Translations under genes and position numbers: made by a program
From: Thermodesulfovibrionales bacterium
Lineage (GTDB): Bacteria; Nitrospirota; Thermodesulfovibrionia; Thermodesulfovibrionales; SM23-35
Length of the DNA stretch: 21,494 nt
Direction: 5' to 3'
Assembly: GCA_022013235.1 (NCBI GenBank)
Contig: JAKLQR010000191.1
Span: forward strand, 1-21,494
Notes under the pieces: generated by a model
What the model saw: only the letters and a program-made list of their open reading frames with translations
What the model was told of the DNA's origin: nothing
Database searches by the model: none
Shown: piece by piece, positions 14,627-21,494 of the stretch
Numbering within the stretch: position 1 is the stretch's first letter
How the letters are laid out: each line of letters opens with the position of its first letter

Positions 14627-15394
14627 ATGCGAAAGTATCTGTCTTTTGTTGTTCTCATGATTTTTTTATTCGTAAGTTCACTGCCTGTATGCGCTCAAGG
14701 CGGCAGGGGAACAGACGCCTTGAAGAAGGATATCCATACATTGCAGGCAGGGCAGCAGGTGAATCACAGGGAATATGCGGAGATTAAGAGTATTTTAAGA
14801 CAGAAACCTGCTCCGGCTGAATTCAAAGAGACGGTTATCAATGTCGGGAACGACCCTTCAAAAGGCGACAAAAAAGCAAAGCTTGCACTCATCGAATTTT
14901 CAGATTATCAGTGACCCTTCTGTTCACGACACGTCCGTGAGACGGTCTCAAAGATCATGAAGGAATACGTCGACACAGGGAAAATCAGATATTATTTCCT
15001 CGATTTTCCCCTCTATTTTCATAAGCAGGCGTTCAAGGCTGCAGAGGCTGCGGAATGCGCAGGAGACCAGGGAAAATTCTGGGAAATGCACGAGAAACTC
15101 TTCGAAAACCAGAAAGCCCTGAACCCTGAGGATATGATAAAGTATGCCGAGTCAATGGGGCTTAACGGGAAAAACTTCATGCAGTGCCTTGACAGCGGTG
15201 TCCATGCGGACGGCATCAGGCAGGATATAGCCGAAGGCAAAAATGCCGGTGTAACCGGAACTCCAAGTTCTCTTCTGGGCTGAGTCGAACCGGATGGCAA
15301 AACGGTGAAGGCGGTAAAAATCGTGAAGGGAGCACAACCGTATCAGAAATTTCAACAGGAAATAGAGGAACTTTTATCCGGGAAGAAAAAATAG
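14627..15394 (+). CDS. Secreted DsbA-like thiol oxidoreductase with two in-frame TGA; probable selenoprotein
   Basis: Read through two TGA codons, this frame gives 255 residues. A Sec signal peptide (MRKYLSFVVLMIFLFVSSLP, cleavage near VCAQ) leads to a helical linker (30-65) and a DsbA/thioredoxin_4 domain: LALIEFSDYQ-(TGA)-PFCSRH, FLDFPLYFHKQAFKAAEAAE, GKFWEMHEKLFENQKAL, NAGVTGTPSS with the cis-Pro, then GAQPYQKF and a final helix to TAG 15392-15394. TGA codon 96 (14912-14914) falls exactly on the first Cys of the CPxC active site, so the natural reading is Sec-P-F-C. TGA codon 219 (15281-15283) falls after LLG, a variable family position. Without read-through, only a 95-residue stub with no active site is made. 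AAAGGAGG precedes ATG 14627. Alternatives are a decaying gene with two nonsense mutations, or sequencing error. No frameshift is present and homology continues between and after the TGAs, which favours function. Confidence 0.75.
14912..14950 (+). promoter_or_regulatory. Candidate bacterial SECIS hairpin after the first in-frame TGA
   Basis: After TGA 14912-14914 a stem can form from GAC-A-CGTC (14928-14935) with GACG-GTC (14941-14947), one bulged A, closing a CGTGA loop (14936-14940). The loop begins 21 nt after the TGA and has G at its second position. This fits the published bacterial SECIS rules (loop about 16-37 nt from UGA, a G within the first two loop bases). A competing 6-bp hairpin (TTCACG/CGTGAG) exists, so the fold is not certain. 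Confidence 0.4.
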
Positions 15395-15478
15395 AATACT
15401 TTCCATGAGTCGGTCCAAAGACTTGCATTCCGTCATTGTCCGTCTTGATATTCCTGTATACACAGAATGTTATGCATT

Positions 15479-15629
15479 ATTAACAGTCTCATAATAATAA
15501 ATACATAAATGATCCCCCTCACCCTTACCCTCTCCCTCCGGGGGAGAGGGGATTATAGTTGTTTCCTCCCCCTTGAGGGGGGAGGGTTGGGAGAGGGTGA
15601 AATATAAATACTATGTTGAGACCGTTAAT
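15479..15629. mobile_element. MITE-like element, copy 2
   Basis: About 151 bp with ATTAACAGTCTCA on the left and TGAGACCGTTAAT on the right (12 of 13 inverted matches). It is nearly identical to the element at 6687-6831 in both flanks (shared ATACATAAATGATCCCCCTC and GGGAGAGGGTGAAATATAAA). The centre differs: here a GGGATTATAGTTGTTTCCTC block stands where copy 1 has the TCCCGAAAGCTTTCGGGA palindrome. Two copies 8.8 kb apart with conserved ends but different middles mark a mobile or once-mobile non-autonomous element. Confidence 0.75.
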
Positions 15630-15692
15630 AAATGAACGGGCAGCGGTAAGCTCTTCAAACATAGAAAACCGGCATATAGGGTACAATAAATA

Positions 15693-16928
15693 ATGGCCGG
15701 TTTCAGTGGATTTTCAGCATTACGGTTCAGGGACTTCAGGCTGTTCTGGTTCGGTCAACTGATCTCTCTCTCGGGCACCTGGATGCAGTCAGTTGCGCAG
15801 GGTTGGCTTGTCTACAGCCTCACAAAGTCACCTTTTTATCTGGGACTCGTCGCAGCAGCCGGTTCATTACCGATTCTCCTCTTCACTTTGGCAGGCGGCA
15901 TTGCGGCGGACCGGTTCAGGAAGAGGAACCTGTTGCTGCTCACACAGGCGTTGTCGATACTGCCGGCGCTTCTCCTCGGCATTCTTATCAACACGGATAT
16001 AATCGCGGTATGGATGGTGATAGTCCTTGCGTTTCTCCTGGGCACGTTCAATGCCTTTGATATCCCTGCCCGCCAGTCCTTCATCGTTGAACTGGTGGGA
16101 AGGACTACCCTTACCAATGCAATCGCATTGAACTCTGCTGCGTTTCACAGCGCCCGTATGATCGGACCTGTAATTGCGGGTGTCACCATCGCATATCTAG
16201 GACTCGCTGCATGTTTTTATCTGAATGCGCTCAGTTTTATTGCCGTGCTCGTCGCCCTTTCGATGATACAGGTGAAAGGAAAAATTCATAAAGATTCCCG
16301 TGGCATTCTTAAAAATTTGATTGAAGGCATTCAGTTTATCAAAAGCAGGAATGATATTGTCCGGGTCATACTTCTCATCGCGGTATTCAGTCTCATCGGC
16401 ATGCCGTTCATCACGCTTCTTCCTGTGTACGCAGGAGAAATATTCAAGGCAGGACCGAAGGGGTACGGGTTGCTTGTAGGGGCAACGGGCCTGGGGGCGT
16501 TGGGTGCTGCGCTGATTCTTGCATTTAAACGTGATATAGAAAACAAAGGCAAATTCATGGCGCTCGCGACCGTTTCTGTCTCCTTCGGCCTGTTTATTTT
16601 CTCAATTTCACGGAATTTCGGACTCTCCCTGTTGATGCTTGTCGTAACAGGTTGGGGGTTGGTCAGCTTTCTTGCAACCGCAAATAGTTTTATACAGCTT
16701 GCCGTTCCCGACAATATGCGGGGGAGGGCAATGAGCATTTATACATTCGTATTTTTAGGAGCAACACCCATAGGCAATTCAATTATGGGGGTGGTGGCTG
16801 ATGTCATCGGTACACCCCGTGCGGTAACGTTATCTGCGATTCTCTGTATCGCTGCATCAACGGTTTTCACCATGAAAATATTCAGGGGAAGTGATATAGT
16901 AAATTCCTATGAAACTCCTCGCACTTGA
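15693..16928 (+). CDS. MFS transporter (MFS_3/EntS-like exporter family)
   Basis: A 411-residue inner-membrane protein with about 12 hydrophobic helices. The N-terminal signature (FRDFRLFWFGQLISLSGTWM, SVAQGWLVYSLTKSP) and the loop 2-3 motif GGIAADRFRKRN, plus FDIPARQSFIVELVG, identify the MFS_3 group that includes the enterobactin exporter EntS. These act as proton-driven exporters; the substrate here is unknown. There is no ribosome binding site before ATG 15693; a TACAAT hexamer ends only 5 bp upstream, as expected for a leaderless transcript. The 3' end overlaps tsaB by 20 bp, so tsaB and rimI are likely co-transcribed with it. MITE copy 2 lies directly upstream. Confidence 0.9.
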   Translation: MAGFSGFSALRFRDFRLFWFGQLISLSGTWMQSVAQGWLVYSLTKSPFYLGLVAAAGSLPILLFTLAGGIAADRFRKRNLLLLTQALSILPALLLGILINTDIIAVWMVIVLAFLLGTFNAFDIPARQSFIVELVGRTTLTNAIALNSAAFHSARMIGPVIAGVTIAYLGLAACFYLNALSFIAVLVALSMIQVKGKIHKDSRGILKNLIEGIQFIKSRNDIVRVILLIAVFSLIGMPFITLLPVYAGEIFKAGPKGYGLLVGATGLGALGAALILAFKRDIENKGKFMALATVSVSFGLFIFSISRNFGLSLLMLVVTGWGLVSFLATANSFIQLAVPDNMRGRAMSIYTFVFLGATPIGNSIMGVVADVIGTPRAVTLSAILCIAASTVFTMKIFRGSDIVNSYETPRT

Positions 16929-17643
16929 GACCTCCACCCTTCTGGGCGGCGTCGCTATCGCAGATGAATCAGAGGGGCTTATTGCTGAATCCCGCCTCAG
17001 CATCAGGACAACTTTTTCAGAACGGCTGATGACCGAAATAGACCACGTGATGAAACAATCCGGTATTTCTCTTGAGAATATTGATGTTTTTGCGGTATCC
17101 ATTGGGCCGGGTTCTTTTACAGGATTGAGAATAGGGCTGAGTACAGTAAAAGGGTTCGCTTTTGCAACCGGCAGGCCGGTCGTATCAGTTCCCTCACTTG
17201 AGGCATTTGCCTGGAATTTTCCCTATTGCTGTCATCCTGTGTGTACGTTGCTGGATGCAAGGAAAAAAGAAGTATATGCAGCAGTGTTCTTATGGAAAGA
17301 TGATGGATTCATAAGGATTATCGAAGAAGTCCCGATCAGCATACCCAAGCTTATGGAAAACCTTGCCTCTCTTTCTCTCCCATTGAATATTGGTGGGGAG
17401 GGAGGATTATCCAGCAAAAAAATACTCTTTGCCGGTGAGGGTGCAAGCCTCTACAGGGATCAGATTATTGACTCTATGCCTGATAGGGCAGTCTTTGCAC
17501 CACCTGAAAAGATAGCGCCTTCTCCTGCAAATGTGGCATTGCTGGGCATGAAGAAGGCGTCAAGGGGTGAATTTTCAGATCCGGTCGGGCTTGTTCCTTT
17601 CTACATCAGGAGATCGGAAGCAGAAAACAAGAAGCATGGATGA
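16909..17643 (+). CDS. tsaB: tRNA threonylcarbamoyladenosine biosynthesis protein TsaB
   Basis: A 244-residue TsaB of the ASKHA fold. It is the non-catalytic partner of TsaD needed for N6-threonylcarbamoyl modification of A37 in ANN-decoding tRNAs. Visible signatures are LALETSTLLGGVAI at the N-terminus, the SERLMTEIDHVM helix, and VSIGPGSFTGLRIGLSTVKG, which is the family hallmark. Length is normal. It overlaps the MFS gene at its start by 20 bp and rimI at its end by 8 bp. A tsaB-rimI pair is a common bacterial arrangement. tsaD and tsaE are not in the window. Confidence 0.95.
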   Translation: MKLLALETSTLLGGVAIADESEGLIAESRLSIRTTFSERLMTEIDHVMKQSGISLENIDVFAVSIGPGSFTGLRIGLSTVKGFAFATGRPVVSVPSLEAFAWNFPYCCHPVCTLLDARKKEVYAAVFLWKDDGFIRIIEEVPISIPKLMENLASLSLPLNIGGEGGLSSKKILFAGEGASLYRDQIIDSMPDRAVFAPPEKIAPSPANVALLGMKKASRGEFSDPVGLVPFYIRRSEAENKKHG

Positions 17644-18079
17644 GGGAACCCTACGGGAGATGCGGGAAGATGATATCCGGCAGATAATGGATATCGAGAA
17701 CGAATCATTCTCCACCCCGTGGACCGAAGCAGCTTTTTTGGCCGAAATCCATAAGCCCTATTCCCTGAGCCGGGTTCTTATGATCGGGGACAGGCTTGTC
17801 GGGTATCTCTGTATGAATTTGATCCTCGATGAAGGCCACATCCTGAACCTTGCAGTGTACCCTGACTTCAGGAGAAGAGGGCTGGCAACCCGGCTCATAA
17901 ATGAGGCCTTAACCGAACTGAAAAAGAAGGGGTGCAGGTTTATCTATCTCGAAGTGAGGGGTTCGAATACTGTGGCAAAACAGTTCTATTTACAGTTCGG
18001 ATTCAGGGATGCAGGCCTGAGAAAAAAATATTATACCAGTCCGGTTGAAGATGCAGTATTAATGATGCGACAACTCTAG
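17636..18079 (+). CDS. rimI: RimI-type N-alpha-acetyltransferase (GNAT)
   Basis: A 147-residue GNAT acetyltransferase from ATG 17636, with the start placed inside the end of tsaB (8-bp overlap); the frame is open further upstream but only within tsaB. Family features are REMREDDIRQIMDIENESF at the N-terminus, the FSTPWT segment, the acetyl-CoA loop with RRRGLATRLINEAL, and YLEVRGSNTVAKQFYLQFGF near the C-terminus. RimI acetylates the N-terminal alanine of ribosomal protein S18, although bacterial RimI can be broader. The pairing with tsaB supports this assignment over other GNATs. Confidence 0.93.
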   Translation: MDEGTLREMREDDIRQIMDIENESFSTPWTEAAFLAEIHKPYSLSRVLMIGDRLVGYLCMNLILDEGHILNLAVYPDFRRRGLATRLINEALTELKKKGCRFIYLEVRGSNTVAKQFYLQFGFRDAGLRKKYYTSPVEDAVLMMRQL

Positions 18080-18084
18080 CCTAA

Positions 18085-18214
18085 ATTATTCATAGCGAAC
18101 TCTGTAAAGGTTGTAATTATCCGGCCTGACCGGATGATCCAGTTCTTGCTAAAAAGCGTTTGATACTGGATTCCCCGATCAAGTCGGGGAATGACAGAAA
18201 AAATTATGAATAAT
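18085..18214. repeat. Palindromic element with 10-bp terminal inverted repeats
   Basis: ATTATTCATA (18085-18094) and TATGAATAAT (18205-18214) are perfect inverted ends about 130 bp apart. Inside are two hairpins: TCCGGCCTGACCGGA, and GGATTCCCCGATCAAGTCGG followed by GGAATGACA. The GGATTCCC...GGAATGAC core matches the core of the element at 487-623. It lies between the convergent rimI and amrS genes and may also serve as a bidirectional terminator. Confidence 0.65.
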
Positions 18215-18223
18215 ATGGGATAG

Positions 18224-19231
18224 TTACTTCCAGACCCCGGCTATTGCAAAATCACATGCAGGGCATTTCCCTTCTTTGATGGTGTTTTCAGAAATTTTGA
18301 ACCCGAAACGTTTGATAAGAAGTTTTTTGCACCGAGGGCAATAAGTGTTCTCCCCTCCTTCTCCGGGGACGTTCCCTTCATACACATACAGAAGGCCTGT
18401 TTCAAATCCGATTTCTCTTGCCCGGCGGAGTGTCTTCACCGGAGTCCTCGGTTTATCGGTCAGCTTATATGTCGGATAGAACTGCGTTACATGCCATGGG
18501 ATGGAAGGATCAACCGAACTGATGAATTCTGCGATATCCCGAAGCGATTTCTCAGAGTCATTGTGATCAGGGATGATCAATGTGGTAACCTCCACCCATA
18601 CCCCGAGTTCCTTCATGAGACGGATCGTATCTTTGACCGGTTCGAGTCTGGCGCCGCAGAGATTTTTGTAGAATTCGTCGTCCCCCTTGAGATCAATATT
18701 GTTCCCGTGGAGGAAAGGTGCAATCTCCCGGACAGCCTCCGGACTTGTGTAGCCGTTGCTCACAAATACGTTCCTGATGTTGTGCTCCTGTGCGAGCTTT
18801 GCACAGTCAAGGGCGAATTCAAGAAATATGGTAGGTTCAGTGTATGTATAGGAAATGCTCTTGCAGCCATACCGTCCTGCAGCATCAACCACTGCCTCGG
18901 GAGTGGCAGACTGTCCGAGAATATCAGCATGTTCCTTCGGAGACTGTGATATCTCGTAATTCTGACAATGGTCACAATGGAAATTACATCCTACAGTTGC
19001 GATCGAGAATGACGTGGACCCCGGAAGGAAGTGAAAAAGGGGCTTCTTCTCGATGGGGTCGACATTCATCGAAATAAGTTTGCCGTAGACGAGGGAGTAC
19101 AGTGTCCCATCCCTATTCTCGCGGACGGCACAGATTCCTCTCTTTCCCTCCTTTATGACACAATGGTGGGCACAGAGGAAGCACCGTACTTTGTTGTCAT
19201 CAAGTTTTTCGTAAAAGCGCGCTTCTTGCAT
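18224..19231 (-). CDS. amrS: AmmeMemoRadiSam system radical SAM enzyme (AmrS-like)
   Basis: A 335-residue radical SAM protein. The N-terminal half has four cysteines, C17, C20, C24 and C34 (CFLCAHHC, GICAV), likely a metal site. The radical SAM cluster is C82-x3-C86-x2-C89 (VGCNFHCDHCQNYEIS). A C-terminal CPRC/CPAC pair resembles a zinc ribbon. This architecture, with SMNVDPIEKKPLFHFLPG before the cluster, is that of AmrS (formerly called pyruvate formate-lyase activating-like). It normally works with AmrA and AmrB (AMMECR1 and MEMO1 homologues), neither of which is in the window. The reaction is not established. ATG 19231 lacks a ribosome binding site; TATACT ends 4 bp upstream, so the message may be leaderless. 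Confidence 0.93.
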   Translation of the reverse strand: MQEARFYEKLDDNKVRCFLCAHHCVIKEGKRGICAVRENRDGTLYSLVYGKLISMNVDPIEKKPLFHFLPGSTSFSIATVGCNFHCDHCQNYEISQSPKEHADILGQSATPEAVVDAAGRYGCKSISYTYTEPTIFLEFALDCAKLAQEHNIRNVFVSNGYTSPEAVREIAPFLHGNNIDLKGDDEFYKNLCGARLEPVKDTIRLMKELGVWVEVTTLIIPDHNDSEKSLRDIAEFISSVDPSIPWHVTQFYPTYKLTDKPRTPVKTLRRAREIGFETGLLYVYEGNVPGEGGENTYCPRCKKLLIKRFGFKISENTIKEGKCPACDFAIAGVWK

Positions 19232-19320
19232 TTTCAGTATATTGTCCCAAATATTCAGAAGTTTTGCAAAACACCCTTAAAAAAAACCGGGAGATAAGCT
19301 ACAATTAAAGAAAAAGAGAG

Positions 19321-20049
19321 ATGCCGAAGACTGCAGGAATAATAATCATCGGAGATGAAATCCTTACCGGAAAGGTGCAGGACGATAATGCATATTTCAT
19401 GGCAAAGGAACTCTTTGCCCACGGCTTGCATCTGCGCCGGATTTCGGTCATATCAGATGCGGTGCATGAGATAGCCGGGGAAGTGAAGGTATTTTCGGAC
19501 AGCTATGATTATGTCTTTACCTCCGGAGGTATAGGACCGACACACGACGATGTGACCATAGAGGGTATTGCAGCTGCCTTTCATGTCAGAACGGTGATCG
19601 ATCCGATGCTGCGAGGCATACTTGAGAAGAGACAGGGGACCCTGACCAAGGAGCAGCTGAAAATGGCTGAAGTACCGGAGGGGGCAGAGCTGTTTGCTGA
19701 CGAAACGTTGTCGTTCCCGTTAATACGCTTCAAAAATGTGTATATCTTCCCAGGCATCCCTCAATTGCTGAGGAAGAAATTTGTTGCGCTCGAAAAATTA
19801 TTCAATGAACCTTTAATACGGCTGAAGAAAGTCTATCTCAATGTCTCTGAGTCCAGCATCGCGCCGCTCCTGAACGAAGTCGTGAGCTGTCACAGGAATG
19901 TGAAGATCGGATCGTATCCTGTGCTCGACAACGACGAGTATGCGCTCATGATAACGATGGAATCTCTGAACGGTTCCGAACTCGATACCGCGGTGCAGAG
20001 TCTCATCGAACGGGTGCCGGGAGAAGCGCTTGTCCGCGTAGAGGGTTGA
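19321..20049 (+). CDS. CinA N-terminal/MoaB-like molybdopterin-binding domain protein
   Basis: A 242-residue protein with the MoCF-binding (molybdopterin-binding) fold: AGIIIIGDEILTGKVQDDNA at the start and FTSGGIGPTHDDVTIEGIA near residue 60-80, both hallmark segments of the CinA N-terminal domain. It stops after this domain and a short alpha/beta tail (residues about 170-242). It lacks the C-terminal nicotinamide-nucleotide amidase domain of full CinA, so it is the short form related also to eukaryotic FAD-synthase MPTb domains. A nucleotide pyrophosphatase activity is possible by homology but not shown. It is transcribed divergently from amrS. TACAAT at 19300-19305 may be its -10 element; the ribosome binding site is weak (AAGAGAG). 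Confidence 0.88.
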   Translation: MPKTAGIIIIGDEILTGKVQDDNAYFMAKELFAHGLHLRRISVISDAVHEIAGEVKVFSDSYDYVFTSGGIGPTHDDVTIEGIAAAFHVRTVIDPMLRGILEKRQGTLTKEQLKMAEVPEGAELFADETLSFPLIRFKNVYIFPGIPQLLRKKFVALEKLFNEPLIRLKKVYLNVSESSIAPLLNEVVSCHRNVKIGSYPVLDNDEYALMITMESLNGSELDTAVQSLIERVPGEALVRVEG

Positions 20050-20071
20050 AAAGTACCGTTCTCACTCTTTC

Positions 20072-20094
20072 TATAATATTGAAAAAGGTACAAT
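20072..20094 (+). promoter_or_regulatory. Candidate promoter region for the DUF4019 gene
   Basis: Two -10-like hexamers, TATAAT (20072-20077) and TACAAT (20089-20094), lie 44-66 bp upstream of ATG 20138. A TTGAAA at 20046-20051 is a possible -35, but its 20-bp spacing to the first hexamer is long. Assigned on weak sequence match only. Confidence 0.3.
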
Positions 20095-20137
20095 ATGGGA
20101 ACGTATCTGCTGTTTACTGACTGAAAGGAGGCGGAAT

Positions 20138-20560
20138 ATGAAGAAAATGATGAACATTGTATTTTATCTGGCAGCGGTTGTTTTTTTATCCGGTGTCTGT
20201 ATCGCGGGAGGTGCGAAAGAAGAAAAGGCTGTCAAGGCGGCAGATGCATGGCTCAAGCTTGTTGATGACGGAAAATATAATGAAAGCTGGGAGACGGCTG
20301 CTCAATATTTCAAGAATTCCCTCACCAGTGCCCAGTGGGAACAGGCGGTATCTCCTGTAAGACAACCGCTCGGTAAAGTGCGGAAAAGGACAGTCAAATC
20401 AAAGGAATACAGGACAGCATTACCCGGAGCCCCCGACGGGGAATATGTCGTCATTCAGTACGCCACATCATTCGAGAACAAAAATTCTGCCGTTGAAACC
20501 GTAACCCCTATGCTCGATAAAGACGGAACGTGGAGGGTTTCGGGATACTATATCAAATAA
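20138..20560 (+). CDS. DUF4019 domain-containing secreted protein
   Basis: A 140-residue protein with a Sec signal peptide (MKKMMNIVFYLAAVVFLSGV, cleavage near CIAGGA) and a mature domain of the DUF4019 type: AADAWLKLVDDGKYNESWET, FKNSLTSAQWEQAV, a lysine/arginine-rich segment RKRTVKSKEYRTALPGAPDG, and the C-terminal DKDGTWRVSGYYIK. The fold is probably a small alpha+beta domain similar to NTF2-like proteins. Function unknown; acts in the periplasm. AAAGGAGG precedes ATG 20138. The M48 protease frame begins 15 bp after its stop, so the two are probably one operon. Confidence 0.88.
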   Translation: MKKMMNIVFYLAAVVFLSGVCIAGGAKEEKAVKAADAWLKLVDDGKYNESWETAAQYFKNSLTSAQWEQAVSPVRQPLGKVRKRTVKSKEYRTALPGAPDGEYVVIQYATSFENKNSAVETVTPMLDKDGTWRVSGYYIK

Positions 20561-20575
20561 AAGCGACGCCCGATA

Positions 20576-21494
20576 GTGAGTGAAATCCTGATTGGTATCC
20601 TTTGCCTTTATGTCCTCAGAGAAGGGTTTGAATATGTCCTCCAGTATATAAACCTCGTTCATCTGAAAAAACACGGTATGTCAGTTCCTTCAGAATTTGC
20701 GGGTGCGATTGACGAAGCGCTGCTGCAGAAAACCCGGGAATATGAAGCAGAGAAAACCCGCTTCAGCTTTTTTTCTTCACTATTCGGGAATATTATCACC
20801 ATCGCCTTTTTCTTTGGAGGGATTCTGAATCTCTATAATTTATGGATTGTCTCGTTCAATCTCTCGTTTATTCTGAGCGGCCTTGTCTTTGCCCTGATCC
20901 TCAGCTATGCGAATACCGTGCTCTCGATACCGTTCAGCCTCTACCGCACCTTCAGGATCGAAAACAAGTACGGATTCAACACCATGACACCGAAACTGTG
21001 GATTGCCGATCTTGCAAAATCACTCGTCCTTTCGACCATTCTTATGAGTCTTCTTATCATAGTCGGTTTGTGGCTGATCGAGGCGAGCCCGAATTTCTGG
21101 TGGATATGGGTATGGGGGTTTTTCCTGATCTTCAGTCTCTTCATGATGTATATCGCACCCTACGTTATCGAACCGCTCTTTAATAAATTTACCCCGGTTG
21201 AAGATCCCGGACTCGAAGAAAAGATCAAAGACCTGATGGAGAGAGTGAATATCAGGGTGAGCAGGGTTTTCAAAATGGATGCGTCAAAGCGGAGCACGCA
21301 TACGAACGCATACTTCTCCGGCATCGGTAGGGTGAAGAGGATTATTCTTTATGATACGCTGCTCAGGAGCATGAACCAGGAAGAGATCCTCGCAGTGCTT
21401 GCTCACGAGGCAGGACACTGGAAGAAGAAGCATATCCTGAAAATGATTGTCGCCACCGAGATTTTTTCTTTTCTAGTCGTCTTTATTTCATTCA
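20576..21494 (+). CDS. Ste24-type CAAX prenyl protease, M48 family (partial)
   Basis: An open frame from GTG 20576 to the window edge gives 306 residues of a multi-pass membrane metallopeptidase. It has an N-terminal M48_N/CAAX-protease region with about five membrane helices, the segment FRIENKYGFNTMTPKLWIAD typical of Ste24-like proteins, YIAPYVIEPLFNKFTPVED, then VFKMDASKRSTHTNAYFSGI and the zinc motif H277-E-A-G-H281 (LAHEAGHWKKKH). The last helices and the third zinc ligand lie beyond the window. No ATG suits the start; GTG 20576 follows the DUF4019 stop by 15 bp and has a weak ribosome binding site. In bacteria this group is thought to act in membrane-protein quality control or peptide processing; no prenylation substrate is implied. 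Confidence 0.9.
   Translation, partial: MSEILIGILCLYVLREGFEYVLQYINLVHLKKHGMSVPSEFAGAIDEALLQKTREYEAEKTRFSFFSSLFGNIITIAFFFGGILNLYNLWIVSFNLSFILSGLVFALILSYANTVLSIPFSLYRTFRIENKYGFNTMTPKLWIADLAKSLVLSTILMSLLIIVGLWLIEASPNFWWIWVWGFFLIFSLFMMYIAPYVIEPLFNKFTPVEDPGLEEKIKDLMERVNIRVSRVFKMDASKRSTHTNAYFSGIGRVKRIILYDTLLRSMNQEEILAVLAHEAGHWKKKHILKMIVATEIFSFLVVFISF

Noticed and set aside
14957..15283. Independent gene starting at ATG 14957 inside the DsbA-like frame
   Set aside because: It lacks a ribosome binding site and signal peptide, and it begins after the CxxC active site. It is the middle of the same DsbA-like protein between the two TGAs.
14627..15394. Genome-wide reassignment of TGA to an amino acid as an explanation of the in-frame TGAs
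   Set aside because: TGA ends several intact genes here (tsaB at 17641-17643, the FTR gene at 10161-10163, the glutaredoxin-like gene and the MFS gene) exactly at family-normal lengths, so TGA is a normal stop in this genome.

Overview
The window looks like chromosomal DNA of a strictly anaerobic or microaerophilic Gram-negative bacterium. Nitrospirota (Thermodesulfovibrionia-like) or a deltaproteobacterial relative is my best guess, inferred from gene content and not from any marker gene. The supporting signs are an HndA/HndC-type NAD(H) module, an NrpR-family regulator otherwise best known from archaea, a ferredoxin:thioredoxin reductase, an AmmeMemoRadiSam enzyme, TGA/TAA/TAG all used as stops, and many short palindromic dispersed repeats between genes.

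Layout: 1-5492 holds the tail of an unrecognised gene, a small ferredoxin-like protein, then NuoE-, NuoF- and FdhA/NuoG-like subunits of a soluble NAD(H)-linked iron-sulfur/molybdopterin oxidoreductase. The large subunit has lost the catalytic residues of formate dehydrogenase. 5552-6532 is an NrpR-type transcriptional regulator. 6533-6935 is a repeat-rich gap. 6936-8292 carries an A-type Fe-S carrier with an odd Cys-rich tail and hemB, followed convergently by a methyltransferase (8282-8890, minus). 9165-12240 is a run of plus-strand genes: an unknown 117-residue protein, a glutaredoxin-like protein, the FTR catalytic subunit and glyS, the last three overlapping. 12275-14460 (minus) is a PAS-PAS hybrid histidine kinase split from its receiver domain by a one-base frameshift. 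14627-15394 is a secreted DsbA-like thiol oxidoreductase with two in-frame TGA codons, the first exactly at the first position of the CxxC active site. 15693-18079 is an MFS exporter with tsaB and rimI in overlapping order. 18224-19231 (minus) is AmrS, divergent from a CinA/MoaB-like gene, a DUF4019 protein and a truncated Ste24-type M48 protease that runs off the window.

The two strongest leads are the DsbA-like gene, a probable selenoprotein (U-P-F-C active site) with a possible bacterial SECIS hairpin just downstream plus a puzzling second UGA, and the FdhA-like subunit in which Sec/Cys, His and Arg of the formate dehydrogenase active site are Ser, Tyr and Ser. That makes the NuoEF-linked complex something other than an ordinary NAD-dependent formate dehydrogenase. 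Secondary leads are two copies of a MITE-like element with 13-bp terminal inverted repeats, at least three other palindromic repeat families, and the bacterial NrpR homologue.

The longest gene-free stretches are 336-640, 6533-6935 and 15395-15692. They hold dispersed inverted repeats and no convincing RNA gene. No tRNA, rRNA or CRISPR array was seen in the window.
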